From Effrenium voratum (lineage: Eukaryota > Sar > Dinophyceae > Suessiales > Symbiodiniaceae): 64,000 nucleotides of DNA. Under the pieces are notes generated by a model. The model saw only the letters and a list, made by a program, of their open reading frames with translations. It had not been told where the DNA came from and did no database searches. Shown one piece after another: positions 28,500 through 39,293 of this stretch. Both the position numbers and the translations under genes were made by a program. Position 1 is the first letter of the stretch. Every line of letters begins with the position of its first letter. The stretch lies in NCBI GenBank assembly GCA_963377175.1, contig CAUJNA010003242.1:49514-113513 (forward strand), in the 5' to 3' direction.

Positions 28500-31400
28500 T
28501 CACGCGGACCGGCGGCGTCCTCAGCAGACTACCAGTCAGGTCTCCTTGGACCAGGCAATGACGTGCAGCTGTTCGTTCAGACGCATGGCATGGTGCATCT
28601 CCGGAATGTCTCCCTCAGCACCGCCTGGCCGCAACAACGCAGCTTCGAACAGTAGGATCCACAATCAGCCGCCCACGGTCGGACTCATTCAGCTTCGTGT
28701 TTGCACACCGTCGACAACCCTAGGCAGCCATATCTTCGTACTTCGCACAGGCTATGATGTACTGTGCTACACCCTTCCCAGTCTTGCCGCGTTGGTCTAT
28801 CCAGCAGAGACACAGCTCATCGTCTGTCTTTCTTTTCGTTTCCTGTGTCATGACTTCAGTGCCTCTGCTTCAACTTGACGTTGCAGATTCATCTAGACGG
28901 TCAGGTCACCCCACTCGGTGTACACGGTGAACAGCCTGTTGCGCCCGGATGGAACTGTGCAGACTACCAGTCAGGCTACCTTGGACCAGTTTCCCAACTT
29001 CATCAACGGCAATGACGTGCAGCTGTTCGTTCAGACGCATGGCATGGTGCATCTCCGGAATGTGCAGAGACACAGCTCATCGCCTGTCATTCTTTTCTTT
29101 TCTTGTGTCATGACTTCAGTGCCTCCGCTTCAACTTGACGTTGCAGATTCATCCAGACGGCACACCCCACTCGGTGTACACGGTGAGCAGCCTGTTGCGC
29201 CCGGATGGAACTGTGCAGACTACCAGTGAGGGTACCTTGGACCAGTTTCCAAACTTTATCAACGGCAGTGACGTGCAGCTTTTCGTTCAGACGCATGGCA
29301 TGGTGCATCTCCGGAATGTGCAGAGACACAGCTCGTCGCCTGTCTTTTCTTTTCTTGTGTCATGACTTCAGTGCCTCCGCTTCAACTTGATGTTGCAGAT
29401 TCATCTAGACGGTCACCCCACTCGGTGTACACGGTGAGCAGCCTGTTGCGCCCGGATGGAACTGTGCAGACTACCCGTCAGGTTACCTTGGACCAGTTTC
29501 CCAACTTCATCAACGGCAATGACGTGCAGCTGTTCGTTCAGACGCATGGCATGGTGCATCTCCGGAATGTGCAGGGACACAGCTCATCGCCTGCCTTTCT
29601 TTTCTTTTCTTTTCTTTTCTTTTCTTTTCTTGTGTCATGACTTCAGTGCCTCCGCTTCGGCTTGACGTTGCAGATTCATCTAGGCGGTCACCCCACTCGG
29701 TGTACACGGTGAGCAGCCTGTTGCGCCCGGATGGAACTGGACTACCAGTCAGGCTACCTTGGACCAGTTTCCCAACTTCATCAACGGCAATGACGTGCAG
29801 CTGTTCGTTCAGACGCATGGCATGGTGCATCTCCGGAATGTGCAGAGACACAGCTCATCGCCTGTCTTTCTTTTCTTTTTCTTGTGTCATGACTTCAGTG
29901 CCTCCGCTTCAACTTGACGTTGCAGATTCATCTAGACGGTCACCCCACTCGGTGTACACGGTGAGCAGCCTGTTGCGCCCGGATGAAACTGTGCAGACTA
30001 CCGGTCAGGTTACCTCAGACCAGTTTCCCAACTTCATCAACGGCAATGACGTGCAGCTGTTCGTTCAGACGCATGGCATGGTGCATCTCCGCAATGTGCA
30101 GAGACACAGCTCATCGCCTGTCTTTCTTTTCTTTTCTTTTCTTTTCTTTTCTTGTGTCATGACTTCAGCGCCTCCGCTTCAACTTGACGTTGCTGATTCA
30201 TCCTGACGGTCACCCCACTCAGTGTACATGTTGCGCCCGGATGGAACTGTGCAGGCTACCAGTGAGGTTACCTTGGACCAGTTTCCCAACTTCATCAACG
30301 GCCATGACGTGCAGCTGTTCGTTCAGGCGCATGGCATGGTGCGTCTCCGGAATGTGCAGAGACACATCCCATCGCCTGTCTTTCTTTTCTTTTTCTTGTG
30401 TCATGACTTCAGTGCCTCCGCTTCAACTTGACGTTGCTGATTCATCTAGACGGTCAGGTCACCCCACTCGGTGTACACGGTGAACAGCCTGTTGCGCCCG
30501 GATGGAACTGTGCAGACTACCAGTGAAGTTACCTTGGACCAGTTTCCCAACTTCATCAACGGCAATGACGTGCAGCTGTTCGTTCAGACGCATGGCATGG
30601 TGCATCTCCGGAATGTGCAGAGACACAGCTCATCGCCTGTCTTTTCTTTTCTTGTGTCATGACGTCAGTGCCTCCGCTTCAACTTGACGTTGCAGATTCA
30701 TCTAGACGGTCACCTCACTCGGTGTACACGGTGAGCAGCCTGTTGCGCCCGGATGGAACTGTGCAGACGACCAGTCAGGTTACCTTGGACCAGTTTCCCA
30801 ACTTCATCAACGGCAATGACGTGCAGCTGTTCGTTCAGACGCATGGCATGGTGCATCTCCGGAATGTGCAGAGACACATCTCATCGCCTGTCTTTTCTTT
30901 TCTTGTGTCATGACTTCAGTGCCTCCGCTTCAACTTGACGTTGCAGATTCATCCAGACGGTCACCCCTCGGTGTACAAGCTGTTCGTTCACACCCATGGC
31001 ATGGTACATCTCCGGAATGTGCAGAGACACAGCTCATCGCCTGTCTTTTCTTTTCTTGTGTCATGACTCCGCTTCAACTTGACGTGGCCGATTCATCCAG
31101 ACGGTCACCCCACTCGGTGTGCACGGTCAGCAGCCTGTTGCGCCCGGATGGAACTGTGCAGACTACCAGTCAGGTTACTTTGCTAACTTCATCAACGGCA
31201 ATGACGTGCAGCTGTTCGTTCAGATGCATGGCATTGTGCATCTCCGGAATGTGCAGAGACACAGCTCATCGCCTGTCTTTCTTTTCTTTTCTTGTGTCAT
31301 GACTTCAGTGCCTCCGCTTCAACTTGACGTGGCAGATTCATCTAGACGGTCACCTCACTCGGTGTACACGGTGAGCAGCCTGTTGCGCCCGGATGGAACT

Positions 31401-32600
31401 GTGCAGACTACCAGTGAGGTTACCTTGGACCAGTTTCCCAACTTCATCAACGGCAATGACGTGCGGCTGTTCGTTCAGACGCATGGCATGGTGCATCTCC
31501 GGAATGTGCAGAGACACAGCTCATCGCCTGTTTTTCTTTTCTTTTCTTGTGTCATGACTTCAGTGCCTCCGCTTCAACTTGACGTTGCAGATTCATCCAG
31601 ACGGTCACCCCTCAGTGTACACGGTGAGCAGCCCCGGATGGAACTGTGCAGACGACCAGTGAGGTTACCTTGGACCAGTTTCCCAACTTCATCAACGGCA
31701 ATGGCGTGCAGCTGTTCGTTCAGACGCATGGCATGGTGCATCTCCGGAATGTGCAGAGACACAGCTCATCGCCTGTCTTTCTTTTCTTGTCTTTTCTTTT
31801 CTTGTGTCATGACTTCAGTGCCTCCGCTTCAACTTGACGTTGCAGATTCATCCAGACGGTCACCCCTCGGTGTACACGGTGAGCAGCCCCGGATGGAACT
31901 GTGCAGACGACCAGTCAGGTTACCTTGGACCAGTTTCCCAACTTCATCAACGGCAATGGCGTGCAGCTGTTCGTTCAGACGCATGGCATGGTGCATCTCC
32001 GGAATGTGCAGAGACACAGCTCATCGCCTGTCTTTCTTTTCTTGTCTTTTCTTGTCTTGTGTCATGACTTCAGTGCCTCCGCTTCAACTTGACGTTGCAG
32101 ATTCATCTAGACGGTCACCTCACTCGGTGTACACGGTGAGGCCTGTTGCGCCCGGATGGAACTGTGCAGGCTACCAGTGAAGTTACCTTGGACCAGTTTC
32201 CCAACTTCATCAACGGCAATGAGGTGCAGCTGTTCGTTCAGACGTCTCCGGAATGTGCAGAGACACAGCTCATCGCCTGTCTTTCTTTTCTTCTCTTGTG
32301 TCATGACTTCAGTGCCTCCGCTTCAACTTGACGTTGCAGATTCATCCAGACGGTGACCCCACTCGGTGTACACAGTGAGCAGCCTGTTGCGCCCGGATGG
32401 AAGTGTGCAGACTACCAGTCAGGTTACCTTGGACCAGTTTCCCAACTTCATCAACGGCAATGCCGTGCAGCTGTTCAATCAGACGCGTGGCATGGTGCAT
32501 CTCCGGAATGTGCAGAGACACAGCTCATCGCCTGTCTTTTCTTTTCTTGTGTCATGACTTCAGTGCCTCCGCTTCAACTTGACGTTGCAGATTCATCCTG
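28500..32600 (+). repeat. Array of 16 units of ~250 bp, exon-plus-intron-like
   Basis: The anchor ctccggaatgt (or variant) occurs at 28599, 29053, 29309, 29560, 29831, 30087, 30345, 30606, 30857, 31010, 31242, 31497, 31742, 31997, 32246 and 32501. Most periods are 245-261 bp; one is 454 and one 153. Each unit encodes about 55 residues on the plus strand (SVYTVSSLLRPDGTVQTT, then DQFPNFINGNDVQLFV, then THGMVHLRNV), then gtgcagagacacagc, a (CTTTT)n pyrimidine tract, tgacttcag, and 23 bp later ttgcag. The last parts look like 3' splice sites. Units are not multiples of three, so no long frame exists: either tandemly duplicated exons or a transcribed satellite. I do not recognise the encoded segment. 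Confidence 0.8.
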
Positions 32601-32695
32601 ACGGTCACCCCACTTGTTGCGACCGGACACTGGGAGGTTGCTGACTTGGTCTTCCGGATGCAAAAGGTATTGTTCGCCCCTCCTGGAGGGGCGTG

Positions 32696-32765
32696 TGTGT
32701 GCGGAGTGGCAGAATACCTTGCCACCAACCTTTTCTTCTTCAGCAGGGGGCTGGAGCCGGCCCGG
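32696..32765 (+). repeat. Right flanking direct repeat of the 250-bp array
   Basis: Partner of 27996-28064. It follows the last array unit by ~100 bp and continues into aatgcccccaaagg-like sequence not shared by the left copy. Confidence 0.8.
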
Positions 32766-34832
32766 GGGGGCCTCCAGCCAACGAAGATGCCCCCAAAGGA
32801 CATGTTTTTTGAGACTTAAGCCCTGCTGAAGCCGCACAGATGGTGAGGGGCCGATCGGATCACGTCAGATCTGGAATGTCGGAAAGCGCAGAAGTTGCTA
32901 CGGGCGGTTCCCTGCGAACAAGGTTGTGAAGGTTTGTTCCGCAGGTTGCAACGGTGTGGGGCCGGCCGCAACGAAGTGACAGGAGGTAACATGTTGGGTT
33001 TTGGAGATGTCCCCTGAAGATGCGTGAGTCTGAGCGTGCTGCCTTTCTTCCAGCTAGGTGCCGACGGGCTCCGGTCTGTGACGGTTCGCTATGGCAGTGA
33101 GTGTTTGTGGGGGCCTGGAGGGAGGGGGCGGAGGGGGCGGAGGTTAGCCGAGTTGCGTGAGCCAAAACCCAGTGACAAGGACTTGAAGGTTGCGGCGATA
33201 GCTCGGGGTCCCAATAGAGAAAACCGTGCCACAGAAAGCCACTTGGGAGTCGTCCGAGTCCAGGTATGAAGGGGAATATTTTTTTGTCTTAGTGTTGCCC
33301 TCGGCGAAAGCTTCGCGATGGATCGCAAAAAATATTTGTTTTCTCTGGAAAGTTTTGCACGCAATGATGCAAGCAGAATGCACAAGGTTAGTCAGAGGAA
33401 AGAACAGTCGGAGGATTGCTGCCAGCGACACCGCAAAGGCAACCCCCCAGTAGAAAGCAGCCTGGTGGAGTTTTGAAACTTTCGGGTCCAGTTGAGCGCA
33501 GCTCCCGAAAGATTCGCAAAAGTTCCGAGAAAGTTTTACGCCATCCGCGGCCAACGCGTCCAGCTTGTCCGCACAGTTTCTCCTGACATGGCCAACTGGT
33601 CTTGGGCTTCTTTGCCTCGTGCCACAGGAGCAGCAAGTTTGCGCCAATCTTTTTGGACTGCTCATCAAGGTGTTCTGGACATGTCGTTGGACGCAGTCCT
33701 GGACAAGATGTTTTTACCCAAGAACATTGCAGAGAAAACGCCTTTGACATTTCGTGACCCCCAATTTGCAAGGAAGTTGGATTCCAGACGTGAACCCAGA
33801 CGTAAGCCACTGGAGGTCAAAAGCATCCAAGTTTGTCGCCTTCCACATTGCTTGCGCAGCAATGGGAAGTGCCGATGTCTTTGGAGAGCTTAGCTTGACA
33901 ACCAAGCTACTGCGAGGTCTCTTGCCTTTGACGCCTCCGAAGCAGCGAACATGGGGCTAAGTGCATGTATGATGGTGGGCGGGCAGTGGGGTGGGAACAG
34001 CTGATCAATGCCTGGAACAACTGCTGGGGGAGCCTCAGGAAAAGTTGTTTCCGAGGAGGTTGAATGAGTGGCATCAATCAGAGCTTCCCTCCACACACAA
34101 CAGCAACAAACCCAGAATTCTGCCGTAGTATTTGCGCGGGCGCTTTCGTTCGGTGTTGGCAAGTGTTACAAGCGACCAAGAATGTGGATGGCAGCTTAAA
34201 AATCCAACGAAGCTTACCCGTTCTGCGGGCAACTGTGTGAATTGCTGAATCACGGCAAATAAGCATTACGGTCGACGCGTTTTCTTTTGCAAGCAGGCCA
34301 GATAGATGTTGAGATTCTGACTTCAAGGAGCTGAGCGGGTGGGTCTCCCCGTGTTTTCGGCTCCACAGGTTTCACACCTCAGTGACATCCAGATTCATGG
34401 AATAGGTGGTTTCAGAAGACATCCACCACAAAACTGAAGTTTTAACGACCTCATCAACGGCGCTTGTTTTTATTTGTTTGGGTTCCGGGGCTGCTCCCGA
34501 ACCCCTACCTAGCAGAGAGACCTAGCCCAGTTTTTGTTGCTTCTCCTCGCGTGAGATCCCATGGCATGGCGAAATGGGACAGCAAGCGCCTGAAGCTGGG
34601 CCCTGAAAAGTGTGGGGCGCCCAGGCGAGAGCCAAGGGAAGGTGTCAGGTCAATTCGGCCAACGGGCGACTTGGAATTGGAGGGAAGTTGTTGGCACCTC
34701 AGCGATTGGCAACGGGTCAATGCCACAAAGTCCTTAGCATTGGGACCAAAGTGAGGTGCCCTGATGGGGATGCTTGGCTGTCCAGGCATTTGCCATTGGC
34801 AGCGGGGTTGGGTGTTGCCTGCAGCTAATTGC
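32766..34832. other. Unassigned spacer before the unknown gene
   Basis: Open plus frame 33492-33893 (133 codons) and minus frames 33144-33668 and 33388-33810 overlap, and none has a recognised motif. A gga(g)ggggcgg run lies near 33120. If the gene at 34833 has upstream exons they may be here. Confidence 0.3.
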
Positions 34833-36055
34833 ATGTCCAAAAAGTCGGACGCGCGTCAATTGATTGCGTGCATGTGCAATGCCGGCGGTGCTTCAAAGCG
34901 CTTAGACGAGTACATTCGGAGCTTTGAAGAAAGATATGGGGCGGTGCCCATCGAGGAGATCCCGGTGAACACCTCGCAGGTCTCATCGATCAGCGCTGTC
35001 AGCGAGCCGAAAGCGGGCCTGGCCAGCGTGGCGCGGGAGTTCTGCCGGACGACGCCCAGATTTCCGTCCGAGCCGCTGGCCTGCGAGTCTTCGCCCATGC
35101 CCCGTCAGGCCCCAGCTCGAGGGCCCCAAGGCCCTGGGCCCTCGAGCTGGGCCCAGCCAAGCTTCAAGGCGCTGCACTTGAGCGAGGTTTCAACGAGCCA
35201 TGGCCATCCCAGCTACCCCTCCAGGCGCCAGACCATGGACCAGTCCTGGCTGTCAGTGTCCAGTCAGTGTGGAGAGGTGCTCCAGAGCACAGAGATGGCG
35301 GCCCGGGGGCCCATGCAACGCCCTGACAGAGCTCGGGCACCCAGCAATCCGCCGGAGCTTTCTTTGCGAGGCCCCGCTCGCTGTTCAGGGCCCATGGATA
35401 CGCACATCTCCATGGACCGCATGGACCAGAGGGCCTCTCCAAAGCATTCCTTTGTACATCCCCTACCCGCTCCTCGTGGACCACGAGAGGACACGGCGGC
35501 GGCAGTGGAAGCTGCCAAATCTGCGGCCTCCGCGGCTGCAGTTGCCTCATCCCAGGCACGGCCTAGAAAAGCCGCGTGCACTTCGACTGAATTGGCGAGG
35601 CCGCCTCGATTGAGCACTGAGGCGGGTGTGTGTGTGTGTGTGTCAAAATGGGAGCAAAAAGACACCCTGAAATGCTGGTCTCCCATTTGGCTTCCCTTTA
35701 GACCACCTCAACAAGGGTATTCGCTCGCATAAAGCGCACCCAGGTGACAGCGCGGCCAAGGCCAAACTTGGAACTGGCTGACCCCTTGAGCTTGCGAACG
35801 GAATCCTCGACGCTGAGTGCTTCACAGCTGGGCATGGGACGGCACGCCTCTCTGGAGGACGAGGTCAATTGCCAGAGCCCAGTTCACATACCACAGCCTT
35901 CCAAGCTGTTGCGCCGATTCCCCAAAACGGAGACGGCAGCGCAGACGCAAGAGGTATCAGAGCCTCTGGCTGACTGGGCTGAAGTTGCCTTGTGCGACAT
36001 GAGTGCTCAAACCGACAACGAGGGGACGGGCGAACCATGCGCGAAGCGATCCTAA
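34833..36055 (+). CDS. Unknown protein, two probable exons
   Basis: The first exon opens at ATG 34833 (MSKKSDARQLIACMCNAGG) shortly after a cctgcag acceptor-like site, so an upstream exon is possible. It runs to about 35625, where ggcggGTgtgtg gives a GT donor. The second, in another frame, runs from about 35742 to TAA 36053-36055. The first ~60 residues are helix-prone (SKRLDEYIRSFEERYG). The rest is Pro/Ser/Arg-rich and disordered, with an Ala-rich helix (AAAVEAAKSAASAAAVASS). The second exon is Ser/Glu-rich. No domain is recognised. A perfect 16-bp palindrome lies inside exon 1. Codon choice and frame length support coding; function is unknown. Confidence 0.4.
35111..35151. repeat. Perfect 16-bp-arm palindrome inside an exon
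   Basis: cccagctcgagggccc (35111-35126) pairs exactly with gggccctcgagctggg (35136-35151) across a 9-base loop. Confidence 0.9.
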
Positions 36056-36160
36056 GCCAGGATCACCAAGTTGAGCGAAAACTTTGATTTGGTGGAAGCC
36101 TATTTGTGTATCAACGCGTGGTGCTTTGTTTGTGTGAGTTTGTTTGATTTGTTTTGTTCT

Positions 36161-36234
36161 GTTTGTTTGTTTGTTTGTTTGTTTGTTTGTTTGTTCGTCC
36201 GTCCGTCCGTCCGTCCGTCTGTCCGTCCGTCCGT
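36161..36234 (+). repeat. (TTTG)n to (TCCG)n microsatellite
   Basis: About eight TTTG units switch to about ten TCCG units through a single ttcg step. Confidence 0.95.
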
Positions 36235-39200
36235 GTTTGGGTTTGGTTTGGGTTGGTTTTTGTGCTGGCATGTTGCCTGGGCTCGCTTTGCATCCCAGGC
36301 ACTGGCGCCCTGCCAGAGGACCCCGGCTCCCCCCTCGGATTCTCTGCGTGGCGCGGCGTCCAGTCCACCCCCGACTTCGGAGAGGAGCGTGGGAGGTGGG
36401 TTTAGGTTGTTGGGACGATGGGATCACCCAAGACCTCTTGATAAGATGGCCATGGGGCTGGGAGTTGAGGGTGTCATCTTCATGGATGTGATAAGATAAG
36501 CCACTTGCCATCACAGAGCGCAGAATTTTCTGCGTGCAGGAGCTGCGTGCGGCCAAGGTGTGGACATCAGGCACAACAGGCACCACGGACACGACAGGCA
36601 CGACAGGTCGCGCCGGGTTGCTTGGAAACGCATTGGCCAAACTCTTGTTGGCACTGAGGTGTCACTCAATCACACATCACATCCTCACATTCTGTTGGTC
36701 ACTTTATTCTTTCCCTGCTTGATTTGATGCACATGCGAAGCTAATTAAGCCGAGGTTAGCGCTGGGGGCGGTCAAGGATCCTCAGAATGCCGAGCTGAAC
36801 CAGCAGCTGCGGAATGCCTTGGCACGTGGGCTAAGCCACTTGCGCCGTTTACAAGCGCTCGCAGCATGACAGCTCGATTGCAAGACTTTTGGGGCAAAAA
36901 GGGAGGGCCTGCGAGAGCGGACGTTCTGGGCAAAGGCAAGACGGAATTGAGACGTGCGTGATGGAACAGCTGAGGTGCCAAGCATGCTGAAATAGCGAGG
37001 CGCTCGGAGTGTGCGCATGAAATCGAGCTTGGGGCGTGAGAAGTGGCCAAGGTCCTCTCTGACAGTGACACGGAGTCCCGTCAGGCGAGGCCCGAGTCTC
37101 TCCCAGGTTTGTTTGACCATGCAGCTCAGGCCCCGGCTCAGCAGCCCGCCCAGCCTGCAACGCGTCCTGCGCCTGGGGCCCAGGGCCCGTCACATTCTGC
37201 ACGAACCAAAGCCACGATGCCAGGCTGAGAGAGAAGCAGCAGGCTGGCCCTTGGATTCAGATTCTCTCGCACCAACCACAAACAAGCGTCACCTTGCGGA
37301 AGTGAAGCGGGGTGGGCAATGACTTACTTATGATCAGGAGGGGAATGAGGGAATGACCTGGAAGTTGGCTTCCCTACTCACCAACAAGAAGGTCAATCTT
37401 CTCCCGACCGGGGAGGGAGAGAGCTCCTGGTTTTTGCTCCAGTGCTTCGGATCCTTTCGAAAGGTTGCGATCCCTCAACTGCACCAGGGGTTCATGAACT
37501 CACCAGGTTTCTAACCCCTGGTGCAGGCTGCGGCTCCGGCTCTGGTTTGCGGGGTCAGCCATTCGGCGTGGCTTCTGGTTTGCTAGCCAGGGGTCCAAGA
37601 ATCCTGGGTTCTCAATGAGCTTCGCGGATTTTTTCTTTTAATGAGCATCCTCCATGTTGACAACAGGCTCATTGTTTTGGGGTTTCATGTCCAAATTGGC
37701 AAGCGTTTTCTGAAAACATGGGAGATCTTCAGAAGCGTTCTTTCCCCAAAAAAGAGGGCCACCAAAGGAGAATTCTCAAAAGAGCCGGATGGGGTTTAGG
37801 TTCCTAGGATTGGAGTGGTGTTAGCTTTGGCAGGTTCTAGGAAGGTTTCTGGCAGGTTGCATGGAGCTTCTGTTGGGGATGGTTGAGTTTTCTCTCAGAC
37901 GCAGAAACCAAGGTCTCTCTGAGTCTCTCTCACCTTTTTTTCCAGGTTTCGGCTGGCCGCCGTCGGGAGCGCGCCGCAGGCCGCCCTGGAGGGCTTCCGC
38001 GCCAAAGCGGCGGGGCGCCTGCTGGAGGTGCTGGGCCAGGCCAGGAGGGGAGGCGAGGGGGTTCAACGGTGTGGCAGATGTCTCTCGTTTTGAGAGTACT
38101 TCTCCATTTTGGGTTTGTGGAGTTTAGGGGAAGCCAAAAAGGAAGCATCAACCATTTTAGGGAAAGGGAGAGGAATGTTCCGCATGATTTGTTTGATGGA
38201 ACGCCTTTTCAAATGTTGCCAAGGGAAACTCAAAGGCCACCTTGTTTGCTGGTTGCCGGAAAACGTTTCCTGCCAGGACTGCAAGGCTTTGGCGGATGAG
38301 CTGGCGGCAGCTTTCGTCAAGGCACCTTTTGGCGGACATTTGCAGGGTGAGAGATGAAGGCGGCGTCCTGCTTTGTTGTTGATTCGTTTCCCTGGACGTG
38401 TTGGGTGAATAGTCCCACTTTGTCCAGGACCTGCCCACTCGGGGAATCGTTTCAGGGGCGAACCGACAAGGCATTTTTCTTCTGTCTAGGCGGTTGCGTT
38501 GGTTGACAGCTCAAGATGTCCACGTGACTCAACAAGCCAAAGACGACAGTGACAGACACAATGCCAGCGTGTCACAACATAGGGATATCCCCAAACATGG
38601 TGCGTTTCCTGCTGGTTCCCTTCAAAGCAAGGCAAGCAATGGGCACGCAGAAAAACACACACACGCTGAATCCACACACGCAGGGAAAATATCCCAGATG
38701 CAAATCTTAGGGCCGCAGGCGATGTGAAGGCAATGGACGCGCCATGAGCCGCAGTGGTGGTCGAGGTACGCTGGCCATTGTTCTCGGCGCGGCGGTGGTG
38801 GGACTGCCAGGCAGGGTCGGCAGCGTTGCCTCGCTTGTTCTTCAAACCTTGCATCGGGACCAAGATCAGCGAATGAGGCGAATTGCATGCTTTTAACACA
38901 AGAAAACAACTAGCAGGGCATCTTCTTAACGTGCCAATCTCATCATCGGGGCTTAGGGTTTAGGGCTTAAGCTCAAGAGGCACCCGGCAGTGCCCAAAGG
39001 GGATTCCTCTTCAAATTTGGGCGTCCTTGTGTGTGAACATACGCATCCCCCTCCCCCCTAAACCCTCCCCAAAAGCTCTACACACCCCCTCAAAGAGCAA
39101 ACCAGGGGTCAGCGCTGATCTTGGTAGCGACACCAACCTTATTCAACTGTTCCACTGAAAAGTAGACGATGGCAAGAAAGCCATGAAAGAGCAAATTGTC

Positions 39201-39293
39201 ACATCTGCCGCCTGTTCCTTGAAGGGATAAAGCGGACATGTCCCCGGGCCCAGCGAAGGCAAAAAAAGGTACTTGACACACGAGCGCTGTCAG
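36235..39293. other. Spacer with scattered exon-like segments
   Basis: Weak plus-strand exon candidates bounded by AG and GT-like sites are 37946-38069 (after a T-rich ttccag; Ala-rich helix QAALEGFRAKAAGRLLEVL) and 38278-38345 (after tgccag; KALADELAAAFVKAPFGG). A frame at 37043-37228 is Pro/Ala-rich. They may belong to the unknown gene upstream or to the glycosyltransferase downstream. A ggcacgacaggcacc repeat lies at 36570-36610. The motif ttagggtttagggctta is at 38953. Confidence 0.25.
37479..37526. repeat. Perfect 14-bp inverted repeat with 20-bp loop
   Basis: ctgcaccaggggtt (37479-37492) and aacccctggtgcag (37513-37526) are exact complements. It is in non-coding DNA, and no flanking duplication is evident. 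Confidence 0.85.

Noticed and set aside
28500..32600. CRISPR or one long repeat-protein gene
   Set aside because: Units are fully repeated with no unique spacers, and 250-bp periods break the reading frame.
33144..33893. 133- to 174-codon overlapping ORFs on both strands
   Set aside because: No domain, no supporting splice pattern, and both strands equally open.
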